Origin: Streptomyces griseus subsp. griseus
Lineage (GTDB): Bacteria; Actinomycetota; Actinomycetes; Streptomycetales; Streptomycetaceae
Reading direction: 5' to 3'
DNA: 43,282 bases
Assembly: GCF_000720255.1 (NCBI RefSeq)
Contig: NZ_JOJE01000052.1
Span: 1 to 43,282, forward strand
Shown here in pieces: positions 16,465-24,827 of the stretch. Below the pieces are notes generated by a model. That model made no database searches and was not told the DNA's origin. It worked only from the letters and a program-made list of their open reading frames with translations. A program made the translations under genes and the position numbers. The number at the start of each line of letters is the position of its first letter. The first letter of the stretch is position 1.

Positions 16465-18045
16465 TCAGAACGCGTCCGACGGCACGTAGGTCCCCCAGAC
16501 CTCCCGCAGGGCGTTGCACACCTCGCCCACGGTCGCCCGCGCCTTGAGGGCGTCCTTCATCGGGTACAGCACGTTGTCCTCGCCCTCGGCGGCCTTCTTC
16601 AGGGACGCCAGGGCGGTGTCGACCGCCGCCTGGTCGCGCTCGGCGCGCAGCTTCGCCAGCCGTTCCGCCTGCTGGGCCTCGATGGCCGGGTCGACGCGCA
16701 GGGGCTCGTACGGCTCCTCCAGGTCCAGCTGGAAACGGTTGACACCCACGACCACCCGCTGGCCGGCATCCGTCTCCTGCGCGATGCGGTACGCACTGCG
16801 CTCGATCTCGTTCTTCTGGAACCCGTGCTCGATCGCGGAGACCGCGCCTCCGAGGTCCTCGACCTTGGTCATCAGCTCCAGCGTCGCCGCCTCGACCTCG
16901 TCCGTCATCCTCTCGATGACGTAGGAGCCGGCGAAGGGGTCGACCGTCGCGGTCACGTCCGTCTCGTACGCCAGCACCTGCTGCGTACGCAGGGCCAGGC
17001 GCGCGCTCTTGTCGGTGGGCAGCGCGATCGCCTCGTCGAAGGAGTTCGTGTGCAGCGACTGCGTGCCGCCGAGCACCGCCGCCAGGCCCTGGACGGCCAC
17101 GCGCACCAGGTTCACCTCCGGCTGCTGCGCCGTCAGCTGCACACCCGCCGTCTGCGTGTGGAAACGCAGCATCCACGACTTGGGGTTCTTCGCCCCGAAC
17201 TCCTCCTTCATCACGCGCGCCCAGATCCGGCGGGCGGCACGGAACTTGGCCACCTCCTCCAGGATCGTCGTACGCGCGACGAAGAAGAACGACAGGCGCG
17301 GCGCGAAGTCGTCCACGTCCATGCCCGCCGCCACCGCGGTGCGGACGTACTCGATGCCGTCGGCCAGGGTGAAGGCGATCTCCTGCGCGGGGGACGCACC
17401 GGCTTCCGCCATGTGGTAGCCGGAGATCGAGATGGTGTTCCACTTGGGGATCTCGGCCTTGCAGTACTTGAAGATGTCGGCGATCAGACGCAGCGACGGC
17501 TTCGGCGGGAAGATGTACGTCCCGCGCGCGATGTACTCCTTCAGCACGTCGTTCTGGATCGTGCCGGTCAGCTTGTCGGCGCTGACGCCCTGCTCCTCGG
17601 CGACCAGTTGGTAGAGGAGCAGAAGCAGAGCCGCCGGGGCGTTGATCGTCATCGACGTCGACACCTTGTCCAGCGGGATCCCGCCGAACAGCACCCGCAT
17701 GTCGTCGATCGAGTCGATGGCGACGCCCACCTTGCCGACCTCGCCGTGCGAGATGGCTGCGTCGGAGTCGTGGCCCATCTGGGTGGGCAGGTCGAAGGCG
17801 ACCGAGAGGCCCATGGTGCCGTTGGCGATGAGCTGCTTGTAGCGGGCGTTGGACTCCGTCGCCGTACCGAAGCCGGCGTACTGGCGCATCGTCCAGGGGC
17901 GGCCGGTGTACATCGACGGATACACACCACGGGTGTAGGGATACGCCCCGGGATCACCCAGCTTCTCCGCAGGATCCCAGCCCGCCAGGGCGTCGGGCCC
18001 GTACACCGGCTTGATGGGCAGTCCGGACTCCGACTCGCGCGCCAT
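16465..18045 (-). CDS. Methylmalonyl-CoA mutase-type large subunit without a B12-binding domain
   Basis: A 526-residue acyl-CoA mutase catalytic subunit, which interconverts branched and linear acyl-CoAs by radical chemistry. It has only the substrate-binding TIM barrel; the C-terminal cobalamin domain with DXHXXG is missing, so a separate B12-binding small subunit is needed. None lies nearby. Specificity residues favour methylmalonyl-CoA: Tyr56 (MRQYAGFG) and Arg174 (LKEYIARG) are spaced 118 apart, as are Tyr89 and Arg207 of the Propionibacterium enzyme. His211 (SGYHM) matches its His244. Isobutyryl-CoA mutase has Phe/Gln at these sites. The ATG at 18045 is preceded by GGGAGG; the frame opens 29 codons earlier without support. 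Confidence 0.92.
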   Translation of the reverse strand: MARESESGLPIKPVYGPDALAGWDPAEKLGDPGAYPYTRGVYPSMYTGRPWTMRQYAGFGTATESNARYKQLIANGTMGLSVAFDLPTQMGHDSDAAISHGEVGKVGVAIDSIDDMRVLFGGIPLDKVSTSMTINAPAALLLLLYQLVAEEQGVSADKLTGTIQNDVLKEYIARGTYIFPPKPSLRLIADIFKYCKAEIPKWNTISISGYHMAEAGASPAQEIAFTLADGIEYVRTAVAAGMDVDDFAPRLSFFFVARTTILEEVAKFRAARRIWARVMKEEFGAKNPKSWMLRFHTQTAGVQLTAQQPEVNLVRVAVQGLAAVLGGTQSLHTNSFDEAIALPTDKSARLALRTQQVLAYETDVTATVDPFAGSYVIERMTDEVEAATLELMTKVEDLGGAVSAIEHGFQKNEIERSAYRIAQETDAGQRVVVGVNRFQLDLEEPYEPLRVDPAIEAQQAERLAKLRAERDQAAVDTALASLKKAAEGEDNVLYPMKDALKARATVGEVCNALREVWGTYVPSDAF

Positions 18046-18148
18046 GGTGTGATGCCTCCCGCTGGACAGTTCTTCGCAGTTACCGGCTGGTACAGACCGA
18101 CCCTTCGACGGACTGTAGCGGCGGGCGTGCACCCCGTGGAGGGGAGCA

Positions 18149-18191
18149 CGCTGGGACCTTCCTCACAGCCTCGCTGGGACCTGACTCACAG
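18149..18191. repeat. Two 20-bp direct repeats upstream of the L,D-transpeptidase
   Basis: CGCTGGGACCT-NN-CTCACAG occurs twice at a 23-base period (18149-18168 and 18172-18191), matching at 18 of 20 positions. The pair is bracketed by a perfect 8-base inverted repeat, GCACGCTG (18146-18153) and CAGCGTGC (18190-18197). This could be a two-site regulator target for the L,D-transpeptidase or the divergent mutase. Confidence 0.5.
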
Positions 18192-18319
18192 CGTGCGCCG
18201 CGGCCCCGAGGACCGCAATGCCGCCCTGTTCGCGACCCGTCATCCGGGGGAACATCTCCCGTGGGAACCGGGGCGGGGCAACGGTGAGTCGACGGGGGGC
18301 GCTGGTGCGTACTACGGGC

Positions 18320-19180
18320 ATGGGGAGATCGATCGCGGCACTCGCGGGCGTGGCGGCCCTGCTGGCGGTGTGCGGCTGCAAGGCCGAGGGCGACGGCGCG
18401 GCGGGGCGGCCGCGGTCACCGGTGCACATCGAGGTGCCGGGTACGGCGTCGGCGACACCCGAGCGCGTGCCGACGCCCAAGTCCTCGCCCGCGGGGAACG
18501 AGTCCGAGAGGCCGAGCGCCGCGCCGCCCGCCTCGACGGCGCCACCCGCGCGCGTGCTGTGGTCGCGCGGCGACACCGGGCGGGACATCCGGGAGCTCCA
18601 GGCGCGGCTGCGGCAGGTCGCCTGGCTCTTCGACGGGCCGACCGGGACGTACGGCCCCGCCACGGAGAAGGCCGTCCGGGGCTTCCAGGGCAAGCGGGGG
18701 CTGCCGCAGACCGGGAAGACGGACACGGTCACCTGGCGGCGGCTGGTGGGGATGACCCGCGAACCGGGGCGGTGGGAGCTCTACCTGACGGGCGGCCAGC
18801 CGGCCGCGGCGCCGGATCCGCGCTGTATGACGGGCCGTGCGCTGTGCATCAGCAAGACGACGCGGACCCTGCGCTGGATGATCGACGGGCGGACGGTGTC
18901 GACGATGGCGGTCCGGTTCGGCTCGCAGTACACGCCGACCCGAGAAGGTGTGTTCCACGTCTACTGGAAGTCCCGGCACCATGTGTCCACGCTCTACGAC
19001 TCCCCCATGCCGTACGCCATGTTCTTCAGCGGCGGACAGGCCGTGCACTACTCGGCGGACTTCGCGGCCCGGGGATACGCCGGTGCGTCGCACGGGTGCG
19101 TGAACGTACGGGACGAGGCGGCGATCGCGGCGCTGTTCGCGCAGGTGAGGAACGGCGACAAGGTCGTCGTCTACTGGTGA
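18320..19180 (+). CDS. Peptidoglycan-binding L,D-transpeptidase (YkuD), secreted
   Basis: About 286 residues. A short hydrophobic signal (IAALAGVAALLAVCGCKA) ends in Cys residues that could act as a lipobox, though the fit is imperfect. A Pro/Ser/Ala-rich linker follows. Then a PG_binding_1 domain (WSRGDTGRDIRELQARL ... YGPATEKAVRGFQ) and a C-terminal YkuD catalytic domain ending in SHGCVNVRDEAA, with the nucleophilic Cys, and a Trp at the end. Such enzymes make 3-3 cross-links in peptidoglycan or attach proteins to it, outside the membrane. The ATG at 18320 is chosen for signal-peptide length; GTGs at 18284 and 18305 are alternatives. The upstream repeats may regulate it. Confidence 0.88.
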   Translation: MGRSIAALAGVAALLAVCGCKAEGDGAAGRPRSPVHIEVPGTASATPERVPTPKSSPAGNESERPSAAPPASTAPPARVLWSRGDTGRDIRELQARLRQVAWLFDGPTGTYGPATEKAVRGFQGKRGLPQTGKTDTVTWRRLVGMTREPGRWELYLTGGQPAAAPDPRCMTGRALCISKTTRTLRWMIDGRTVSTMAVRFGSQYTPTREGVFHVYWKSRHHVSTLYDSPMPYAMFFSGGQAVHYSADFAARGYAGASHGCVNVRDEAAIAALFAQVRNGDKVVVYW

Positions 19181-19336
19181 GGCGAGGAGGAGTGTGGGGC
19201 GCGGACGGGACCGGGGGAACGTGTCCCGCCCGCGCCAGGTGCACGAGCCGTGGGTACGGGGGGAACCCCGGCTCAGTGCGACGGCCGATGACCAGTCGGC
19301 TCACTGATTACTGCGCGCCGCCGCTCGAAAACGTCA

Positions 19337-19368
19337 CACCCCGCGCGGAAAAAGTTCAGTGCGGGGTG
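19337..19368. terminator. Convergent terminator between the L,D-transpeptidase and the ECF module
   Basis: The 8-bp arms CACCCCGC and GCGGGGTG flank a 16-base loop containing a short A-tract. It sits between two convergent genes and could stop transcription from both. Confidence 0.55.
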
Positions 19369-19378
19369 AAGTCGCAGG

Positions 19379-20686
19379 TCAGAGGGGTGTGGCAAGGGGG
19401 GTCAGGCGGGCGGGTACGACGGTGACGGCCGCCGGTGCGGCGGCGCCGAGGTGGTGGTGGCCGGGGCGCGGATGACGCGGGGCTTCGGGGCCTTCGAAGC
19501 CGCCGGCGCGGCCTGTGCGGGGCCTGCCGCCGTCCTTGCCGAAGCCGCGATGGCCACCTCTGTGACCTGGGGCGTCGTTGCCGCCTTGGCCTTTGTCGCC
19601 CCCCTTGCGTCCCTGGCCTCCCTTTCCGCCCTTGCCGTCCTGGCCGCCGTTCCCGCCGCCCTCTCCGCTGCCCCCGCCCGTGCCCGTGCCGCTCTTGCCC
19701 GTGCCGCTCTTGCCCTTGCCGTCGTCGCGGGTGCCCTGGCCGGTGGTGTCACCGGCGAGGACGCCCTTGCAGTACGCGCGGACGTGCGAGGAACCGCCGG
19801 CCGCCCTCTCCAGGGCGCGCTTGCGGTCGGCGCCCGGGTTCCGCCCGTCGCGCAGGTCGCGGCAGGCGGAGGCGGCCCCGTCCCAGCCGGTGCCGGGAGC
19901 GGCGGGGGCGTCGGAGCCGGCGCCCCGCGGGTGACGGTTCGAGCCCGGCGAGGGCGAGGCGGGGGCGGAGTCGCCGGGAGTGCCTTCGGGCGAGGCGGAG
20001 CCGATGTCGCCGTCCGGGGCGACATCGGGCGAGGGCGACATGAGGGGGCGCTCGTCCGGGGCCGCCGCGCTCGGGGTGGAGGCGGCGGGACCCTGCTCGA
20101 CACCGCCGAAGGGCCTGGGCACCACCCCGACCCCTACGGCCATGGCGACACCGCCGACCATCCCGGCGGCCAGCACCGCGGACAGCCCGAGCCGAACCGA
20201 CCGCCCCCACCGGGACGACGTCCGCTGCCTCCGGCCGCCCTGCCCGCCGATGCGCACGACCCCGACGTCACCGACCCGCCCGGCAGGCGGTCGCCCACCG
20301 GCCGACGTACTCCCGGGGCCGCCGACACGAACCTCCTGGGCGGCATGGGACACGGTCCGCTCACCATGCGCCCGCTGCGCGGGAATCGGGGTCGCGCCCC
20401 GCTCCGGCGCCTCCCGCGGCTGCCCCACCGCGGCCGACTCCGTCCTCGCCTCGCGGAACGCCGCCAGGGCCGCGGCCTCGCCGGGGAGTTCCAGGTCGGC
20501 CGCGGGAGCGGGCGCGGACAGCGCGGCCAGGGCTTGGGCGAGGCGTTCCGCCTGCTCACGGGCGTCTGCGGCGACAGCGTTGTCCAAGGGCTCGCCGCGC
20601 AGCAGACGCTCCGCCGTGTCGCGGTTCAGCCACCGGCCGGGGGTTCGGGGATTCTCCCCCGGAAAGACACAGCGCTCGTCGGCCAT
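19379..20686 (-). CDS. Putative membrane anti-sigma-like partner of ECF sigma 1
   Basis: About 435 residues, translationally coupled to the ECF sigma gene upstream (TGATG overlap). The N-terminal 150 residues are cytosolic, with RWLNRDTAERLLRGEPLD and GEAAALAAFREAR, and no zinc-binding HxxxCxxC anti-sigma motif. A single membrane helix follows (LGLSAVLAAGMVGGVAMAVGVGVV), then a Pro/Ser-rich linker. A short domain with two cysteines comes next (SACRDLRDG ... ALERAAGGSSHVRAYCKGVLAG), then a long Gly/Lys-rich tail. AAGGG lies six bases before the ATG. A paralogue with the same layout follows the second ECF gene. The role as sigma regulator is inferred from coupling and topology. Confidence 0.65.
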   Translation of the reverse strand: MADERCVFPGENPRTPGRWLNRDTAERLLRGEPLDNAVAADAREQAERLAQALAALSAPAPAADLELPGEAAALAAFREARTESAAVGQPREAPERGATPIPAQRAHGERTVSHAAQEVRVGGPGSTSAGGRPPAGRVGDVGVVRIGGQGGRRQRTSSRWGRSVRLGLSAVLAAGMVGGVAMAVGVGVVPRPFGGVEQGPAASTPSAAAPDERPLMSPSPDVAPDGDIGSASPEGTPGDSAPASPSPGSNRHPRGAGSDAPAAPGTGWDGAASACRDLRDGRNPGADRKRALERAAGGSSHVRAYCKGVLAGDTTGQGTRDDGKGKSGTGKSGTGTGGGSGEGGGNGGQDGKGGKGGQGRKGGDKGQGGNDAPGHRGGHRGFGKDGGRPRTGRAGGFEGPEAPRHPRPGHHHLGAAAPAAVTVVPARLTPLATPL

Positions 20687-21348
20687 CACATGCCCTTCTG
20701 CGTCCGCGCGCTCGCATGCGTCACACCGGCGGACGTCACCGCGTGCCCGCGCGACTCCCGCTGCGTCGGCAGCGCGTCGAGTCCGCCGGCCCGCTCCGGA
20801 TCGCCCCCGAGCAGCTCGGCCAGCTTCTTCAACCCCCGGTGCGCCGCCGTGCGGACCGCTCCCGGCCGCTTGCCCAGCGTCTCCGCCGCGGTCTTCGCGT
20901 CGAGGCCAACGACGACGCGCAGCACGACCGCCTCGGCCTGGTCCTGGGGCAGGCGGGCGATGAGCGAGAGGGTGTGGTCGGTGGCCAGGGACTCCATGGC
21001 CTCGCCCGCGGTGTCGGACTCGGCGGCCCTGCCGGTCAGCTCGGTCTCGTCACCGCCGATCGCGGGGCGCCGTCCCCGCATGCGGACGTGGTCCAGCGCG
21101 CGGTTGCGGGCGATACGGGCGGCCCAGCCCCGGAACCGGTCCGCGTCACCGCTGAACCGTGCGAGGTCCCGGGCGATCTGGAGCCATGCCTCGGAGGCGA
21201 CGTCCTCGGCGTCGAGGTCACCGACGAGTGTCCTGACGTACCCGAGCAGCCGTGGGTGCACCGAGCGGTACACAGTCCGGAACGCGGTCTCGTCTCCGTG
21301 CTGTGCCGCAAGCACCGCGGCTGTCAGCTCCGCGTCGTCCCCCAGCAC
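20686..21348 (-). CDS. ECF-family RNA polymerase sigma factor 1
   Basis: About 220 residues of an extracytoplasmic-function sigma factor. Region 2 is AFRTVYRSVHPRLLGYVRTLVGDLDAEDVASEAWLQIARD, with RFRGWAARIARNRALDHVR for -10 recognition. Region 4 is LARLPQDQAEAVVLRVVVGLDAKTAAETLGKRPGAVRTAAHRGLKKLAELL. A Gly/Arg-rich C-terminal tail follows. The GTG at 21348 is chosen because GAGGGG lies six bases upstream; a GTG at 21378 is in frame. The next gene overlaps its stop and encodes a one-helix membrane protein, the usual sigma/regulator arrangement. It is closely similar to the second sigma at 22.8-23.5 kb. Confidence 0.92.
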   Translation of the reverse strand: MLGDDAELTAAVLAAQHGDETAFRTVYRSVHPRLLGYVRTLVGDLDAEDVASEAWLQIARDLARFSGDADRFRGWAARIARNRALDHVRMRGRRPAIGGDETELTGRAAESDTAGEAMESLATDHTLSLIARLPQDQAEAVVLRVVVGLDAKTAAETLGKRPGAVRTAAHRGLKKLAELLGGDPERAGGLDALPTQRESRGHAVTSAGVTHASARTQKGM

Positions 21349-21728
21349 CGCGCGCCCCTCTTGCGCCCAATCCGGCACCGCTGTCGCGGACCGGCTTCTC
21401 GCCGTCGTGTTCCTCGATCGATGGTCGCGGCCTGCGGGACCGCGGATGGTCGCGTTGGTCCCCGGCCTCCACAGTCCGGCGCGAAAGGCACGTTACGGCG
21501 TGAAACCGCCGCGCGTCCATGTCCGTAGAGCATGCAACCGACTCGTGACGCGATGAGGTGTGACACAAACCGCACGATGGGCGCTGTAGTGAGTACGGGC
21601 CGCCGCGCGCGCCCGTGCCGTGCGACGGCCGGGGCCTCTCCTGTGGGGGGTGGCGGCCCCGGCCGTTGCCTTGGCCGCCGGCCGGTGCCACGCGCTACCG
21701 CTGGGGCACAGACAGGGACACGCGGGTG
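21349..21728. other. Non-coding gap between the two ECF modules
   Basis: About 380 bases with no credible gene; open frames here have poor codon usage. It should hold the leftward promoter of ECF sigma 1 and the end of the second module. I see no strong palindrome or terminator. Confidence 0.4.
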
Positions 21729-22670
21729 TTACTGGCCCCGCTCCTTGCCGCCGTCGCCCTGGTCGCCCTGGACCTTGGACTCGTCGACCTTCTGCTTGCC
21801 GGTGTCGCCGTCCTGACCGCTGGTGCCGTTGACGGAGTTGTCGGCATTGTCAGTGTTGGCGTTGTTGTCAGTGTTGGCGCTGTTGTCAGTGTTCGCGTTG
21901 TTGTCAGTGCTCGCGTTGTTATCCGCGTTGTCGGCGTTCTGCCCCGTGCCGCCCCCGGCCCCCTTGCCGTCGCCTTTCCCGGCTCCCGGGGCGTCCCCGC
22001 CCGGTTTTCCGGTCTTCGTCGGCTTGCGCGTGGCCGACTCCGCGGCCAGTTGCCGGTCACAGTAGTCGGCGACCTTCTCCTCACCGCCCGCGGCCTCGAC
22101 CAGCCGCCGCCAGGCCGTCGACTCCAGCGCCTTGCCCCGGCCGCCGACCTGCTCGTAGGCCCGGCAGTGGGCCGCGGTGTCCTGGGCGGTGGCCGGGTGA
22201 TCCGGTCGTCCGGAGTCGGTGGGCGAACCGGAAGCCGTGGGCCGTCCGCCCGACGTCCCCGGAGCAGCGGTCGTCTGCTCGGTACGGCCCCCGCGGTCAC
22301 CCGAGCCGTGGTCCGAGGAACCGCCCGTGCCGATCGCCGCGAACGCGACACCGCCCAGGGTGAGGCTCGCCACCAGCACGGACAGCGTGGCCTTCACCGA
22401 GCGCGCCCCGCGCCGCTGCTCGCGCGGCCGCCAGTCGTCCCGGCGCCGTGTACGCACCCTCGCCCGGTGCTCCCCGGCGTCGCGGGCGGCGCGGAACGCG
22501 GCCACGGCTCGCCCTTCGGCCTCGGTGTCGACACCGTCACCACGCATGGCGGCGGCGAGCAGCGCCTCCACCCCGGCCGCGTCGTCCGCCGGGCCGGAGC
22601 CGGGTCCCGCGTCCCCAGGGTGCACCCGCCGACGGCCGGGAAGCCCGCCGCCGCTCAGCCGTTCACCCAT
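21729..22670 (-). CDS. Putative membrane anti-sigma-like partner of ECF sigma 2
   Basis: About 313 residues, laid out like the product at 19.4-20.7 kb. The cytosolic N-terminus contains VEALLAAAMRGDG and EGRAVAAFRAARDAG. One membrane helix follows (ATLSVLVASLTLGGVAFAAIG), then a Ser/Thr/Gly-rich linker. The two-cysteine domain is AAHCRAYEQVGGRGKALES ... LVEAAGGEEKVADYCDRQLAAES, sharing CR, AL, AAGG, V, YC and LA with its paralogue. The tail is an Asn/Asp/Thr hexapeptide repeat, then Lys/Gln/Gly-rich. Unlike module 1, the gene is separated from its sigma by about 170 bases of CAGG-rich repetitive DNA. No zinc anti-sigma motif is visible; the regulatory role is inferred. Confidence 0.65.
   Translation of the reverse strand: MGERLSGGGLPGRRRVHPGDAGPGSGPADDAAGVEALLAAAMRGDGVDTEAEGRAVAAFRAARDAGEHRARVRTRRRDDWRPREQRRGARSVKATLSVLVASLTLGGVAFAAIGTGGSSDHGSGDRGGRTEQTTAAPGTSGGRPTASGSPTDSGRPDHPATAQDTAAHCRAYEQVGGRGKALESTAWRRLVEAAGGEEKVADYCDRQLAAESATRKPTKTGKPGGDAPGAGKGDGKGAGGGTGQNADNADNNASTDNNANTDNSANTDNNANTDNADNSVNGTSGQDGDTGKQKVDESKVQGDQGDGGKERGQ
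21843..21926. repeat. 18-bp tandem repeat coding for an Asn/Asp-rich tail
   Basis: About 4.5 copies of an 18-base unit of the form GTTGTTGTCAGTGTTGGC. On the minus strand it encodes a hexapeptide such as ANTDNN or ANTDNS. The period is a multiple of three, so copy number can change without breaking the gene. Confidence 0.85.
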
Positions 22671-22842
22671 GTTCGTTTCCGTCCCTGTGTTCCTGTGCTC
22701 CTGCGTCCCTGTCCGGCCCCACGGCCGCATCGGCCCGAACCGAACCGCTCGGAGCCCGCCGGCCCCCCTGATCCAGGCCCCGCTGATCCGGACCCGACAG
22801 GTCCGGATCCCACTGATCCATACGGTCCGGCGCCGCCACCGT

Positions 22843-23472
22843 TCATTTCGACTCCCCCAGCGTCCGGGGGGCGTCATCCGTCACACTCCCGGCGCCACCC
22901 TCGCCGCCCAGCTGGCCGGCCAGGCGCTTCAGGCCCCGGTGCGCGGCGGTACGGACCGCGCCGGGGCGCTTGCCGAGGACCCGGGCGGCAGCCGGACCGT
23001 CCAGGCCCACGACGACCCGGAGCAGTACCGCCTCGGCCTGATCCCTGGGCAACCCGCGGACCAGGTCCAGGGCCCGCTCGGTGGCCAGCGACTCCAGGGC
23101 CTGGTCGTGGGTGCTGTGCGGGCCCGGCAGCTCCAGCAGGTCGGACTCCAGCGCCGACGCCCGGGGCCGTACCCGCTGCCTGCGCAGATGGTCGAGCGCG
23201 CGGTGCCGGGCGATGGTGGCCGTCCAACCGCGGAAACCGGCGCCGTCCCCCTTGAACCGTCCCAGGTCCCGCGATATCTCCAGCCAGGCGTCGGACGCGA
23301 CGTCCTCCGCGTCGTCCCCGACGAGACCGCGCAGATAGCCGAGCAGCCCCGGCTGCACGATCCGGTACGCGACGGCGAACGCGGACTCGTCGCCGCCCTG
23401 GGCTCGCTCGACCGCCGCGCCCAGTTCCCCGTCGTACGCCTGTGCGCGCCGGGGGTGCCCTCCCTGGCCCAA
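22843..23472 (-). CDS. ECF-family RNA polymerase sigma factor 2
   Basis: About 209 residues. Region 2 is AFAVAYRIVQPGLLGYLRGLVGDDAEDVASDAWLEISRD, with FRGWTATIARHRALDHLRRQR. Region 4 is LVRGLPRDQAEAVLLRVVVGLDGPAAARVLGKRPGAVRTAAHRGLKRLAGQLGG. Region 4 is almost the same as in ECF sigma 1, so the two modules look like a tandem duplication. The only plausible start is a TTG at 23472 with GAGGACA upstream; no ATG or GTG occurs in frame before the conserved region. The membrane partner starts about 170 bases downstream. Confidence 0.9.
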   Translation of the reverse strand: MGQGGHPRRAQAYDGELGAAVERAQGGDESAFAVAYRIVQPGLLGYLRGLVGDDAEDVASDAWLEISRDLGRFKGDGAGFRGWTATIARHRALDHLRRQRVRPRASALESDLLELPGPHSTHDQALESLATERALDLVRGLPRDQAEAVLLRVVVGLDGPAAARVLGKRPGAVRTAAHRGLKRLAGQLGGEGGAGSVTDDAPRTLGESK

Positions 23473-23629
23473 GACTGTCCTCGTTCGTGCGGTGGTCGGA
23501 GCGGGGTCGTGGCGAGTCGCCGATCGTGCGACACGGTCCGGCCGCGGCCACGCCCCCACGGTCAACAGCGTCGGGCCGGTCCGAAGTGTCACAGCGCCCG
23601 CCTCGGCCGCCCCTCCGCCCGCCCCGGGC

Positions 23630-24076
23630 TCACTCGACCACTCCCTGGGCCGATGGCCGCCTGAGTCTGCCGTGCAGGGTGAGGTAGAAGGTCTGCAGGG
23701 AGTCCTCGGGGAGGCCCGAGTCGAAGCGGTTGAGGACCCGGCCGAGGGGGTTCCAGACCCGGCCGTCGGGCATACGGACGCCGACCGGCCGGCCGAAGAA
23801 GGCGCGCTGGTCGGCGTCGAAATCCACCCAGGCCGCCCCCGCCCGGCGTACGAGCACCTCGCCGACGTACGCGCCGAGGCCGAGGAGCGTCTCGCGGGCC
23901 CCCTCCCGGTCCGCGCCGCCCTTGCGCAGCCCGTCGACCAGGAAGTCGACGACACGCAGGCTGGCCACGGAGTAGTCGAGCGGGAGCCTGCTGCGGGCGG
24001 TGACCCGGGTGACGAACGCCGTCGCGAGACGGCGCATCTCCCTCGCGCACGTCACCCGTCCGTCCGCCTCGTCCAT
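23630..24076 (-). CDS. Protein of unknown function, member A of a paralogous pair
   Basis: About 148 residues, mostly helical, with no signal peptide or membrane segment. I do not recognise the family. It aligns over most of its length with the next gene (24220-24618): both have RLxLDYS, a few residues on SLxxVD, then LRxxG, LxGxGAYxGEV, GAxW and RxPDGRxWxP. The invariant GAY.GEV and PDGR.W segments suggest a conserved surface or active site. GGTGGG lies about six bases before the ATG. It follows the ECF modules on the same strand. Confidence 0.75.
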   Translation of the reverse strand: MDEADGRVTCAREMRRLATAFVTRVTARSRLPLDYSVASLRVVDFLVDGLRKGGADREGARETLLGLGAYVGEVLVRRAGAAWVDFDADQRAFFGRPVGVRMPDGRVWNPLGRVLNRFDSGLPEDSLQTFYLTLHGRLRRPSAQGVVE

Positions 24077-24219
24077 TCGGGACCCACCCTCCACTCGGCA
24101 CCGGGGGCCCGGTACGGCCTCCCCCCGCCGCCTAAGCGGACGCGGTCCCGCAAACATCACGCGTCACGGGCGCGTCCGACGCCACACCGTGTGTGCGCCG
24201 GAAGTGCCCTGACCGCAGT

Positions 24220-24618
24220 TCAGCCCTGAGCCCCGCCCGTCGCGTCCCGGCACATCAGCCGCAGTGAGCCGTGGCCGGCGAAGCAGCGGCGCGCCTCGTC
24301 GATGGGGTCCCACAGGCGGCCGTCCGGCGTACGGATCCAGTGGTCACCGCCGGTCGCCCACCACTCGGCGCCGGTCTCGCGGGCGATCACCTCACCGGCG
24401 TACGCGCCGAAGCCGCGCAGCACGTTCTCCAGTGCGGCGGCCGGGACCCCCTCGTTCCGCAGCTGCTCGATCATCCGGTCGACGCGCCACAGACTCTGCG
24501 CCGAGTAGTCGAGGCGCACCCGCGCGCCCTCTCGCATCGTCGCCACCGCGTCCGCCGCCCACCGCGCGGGCTTCGCCGCCGCGTGGGGGCGGTTCCCCTG
24601 CGGGGCCCTCTCGTTCAT
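24220..24618 (-). CDS. Protein of unknown function, member B of a paralogous pair
   Basis: About 132 residues. It shares with member A the blocks VRLDYSAQSL, VDRMIEQLRNEG, LRGFGAYAGEVIARETGAEWW, and IRTPDGRLWDPIDEA. No signal or membrane helix is visible, and I cannot name the family or a reaction. Start choice is uncertain: the ATG at 24618 with GAGG upstream is used, with GTG at 24633 and ATG at 24651 as alternatives. The two paralogues are adjacent and on the same strand, consistent with tandem duplication. Confidence 0.72.
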   Translation of the reverse strand: MNERAPQGNRPHAAAKPARWAADAVATMREGARVRLDYSAQSLWRVDRMIEQLRNEGVPAAALENVLRGFGAYAGEVIARETGAEWWATGGDHWIRTPDGRLWDPIDEARRCFAGHGSLRLMCRDATGGAQG

Positions 24619-24827
24619 CGTCCTCGTCGTCACACTCGTCCCAGTGGTCATACAAGGAAAAGCGAGGTCGGGCCGACGGGTGTCACGGGATTCGGGCCGC
24701 TGTCCGAGACCGGCGCAGGATTGCCGCACGTCCACCGCACGACCGACACAAGACCCTTTCGGCGTACGGGGTTTGATCCTCCGGGGTGAGTTCTCCCGTC
24801 GACCGCGGCGGCGGCGCCGCCACCGCC

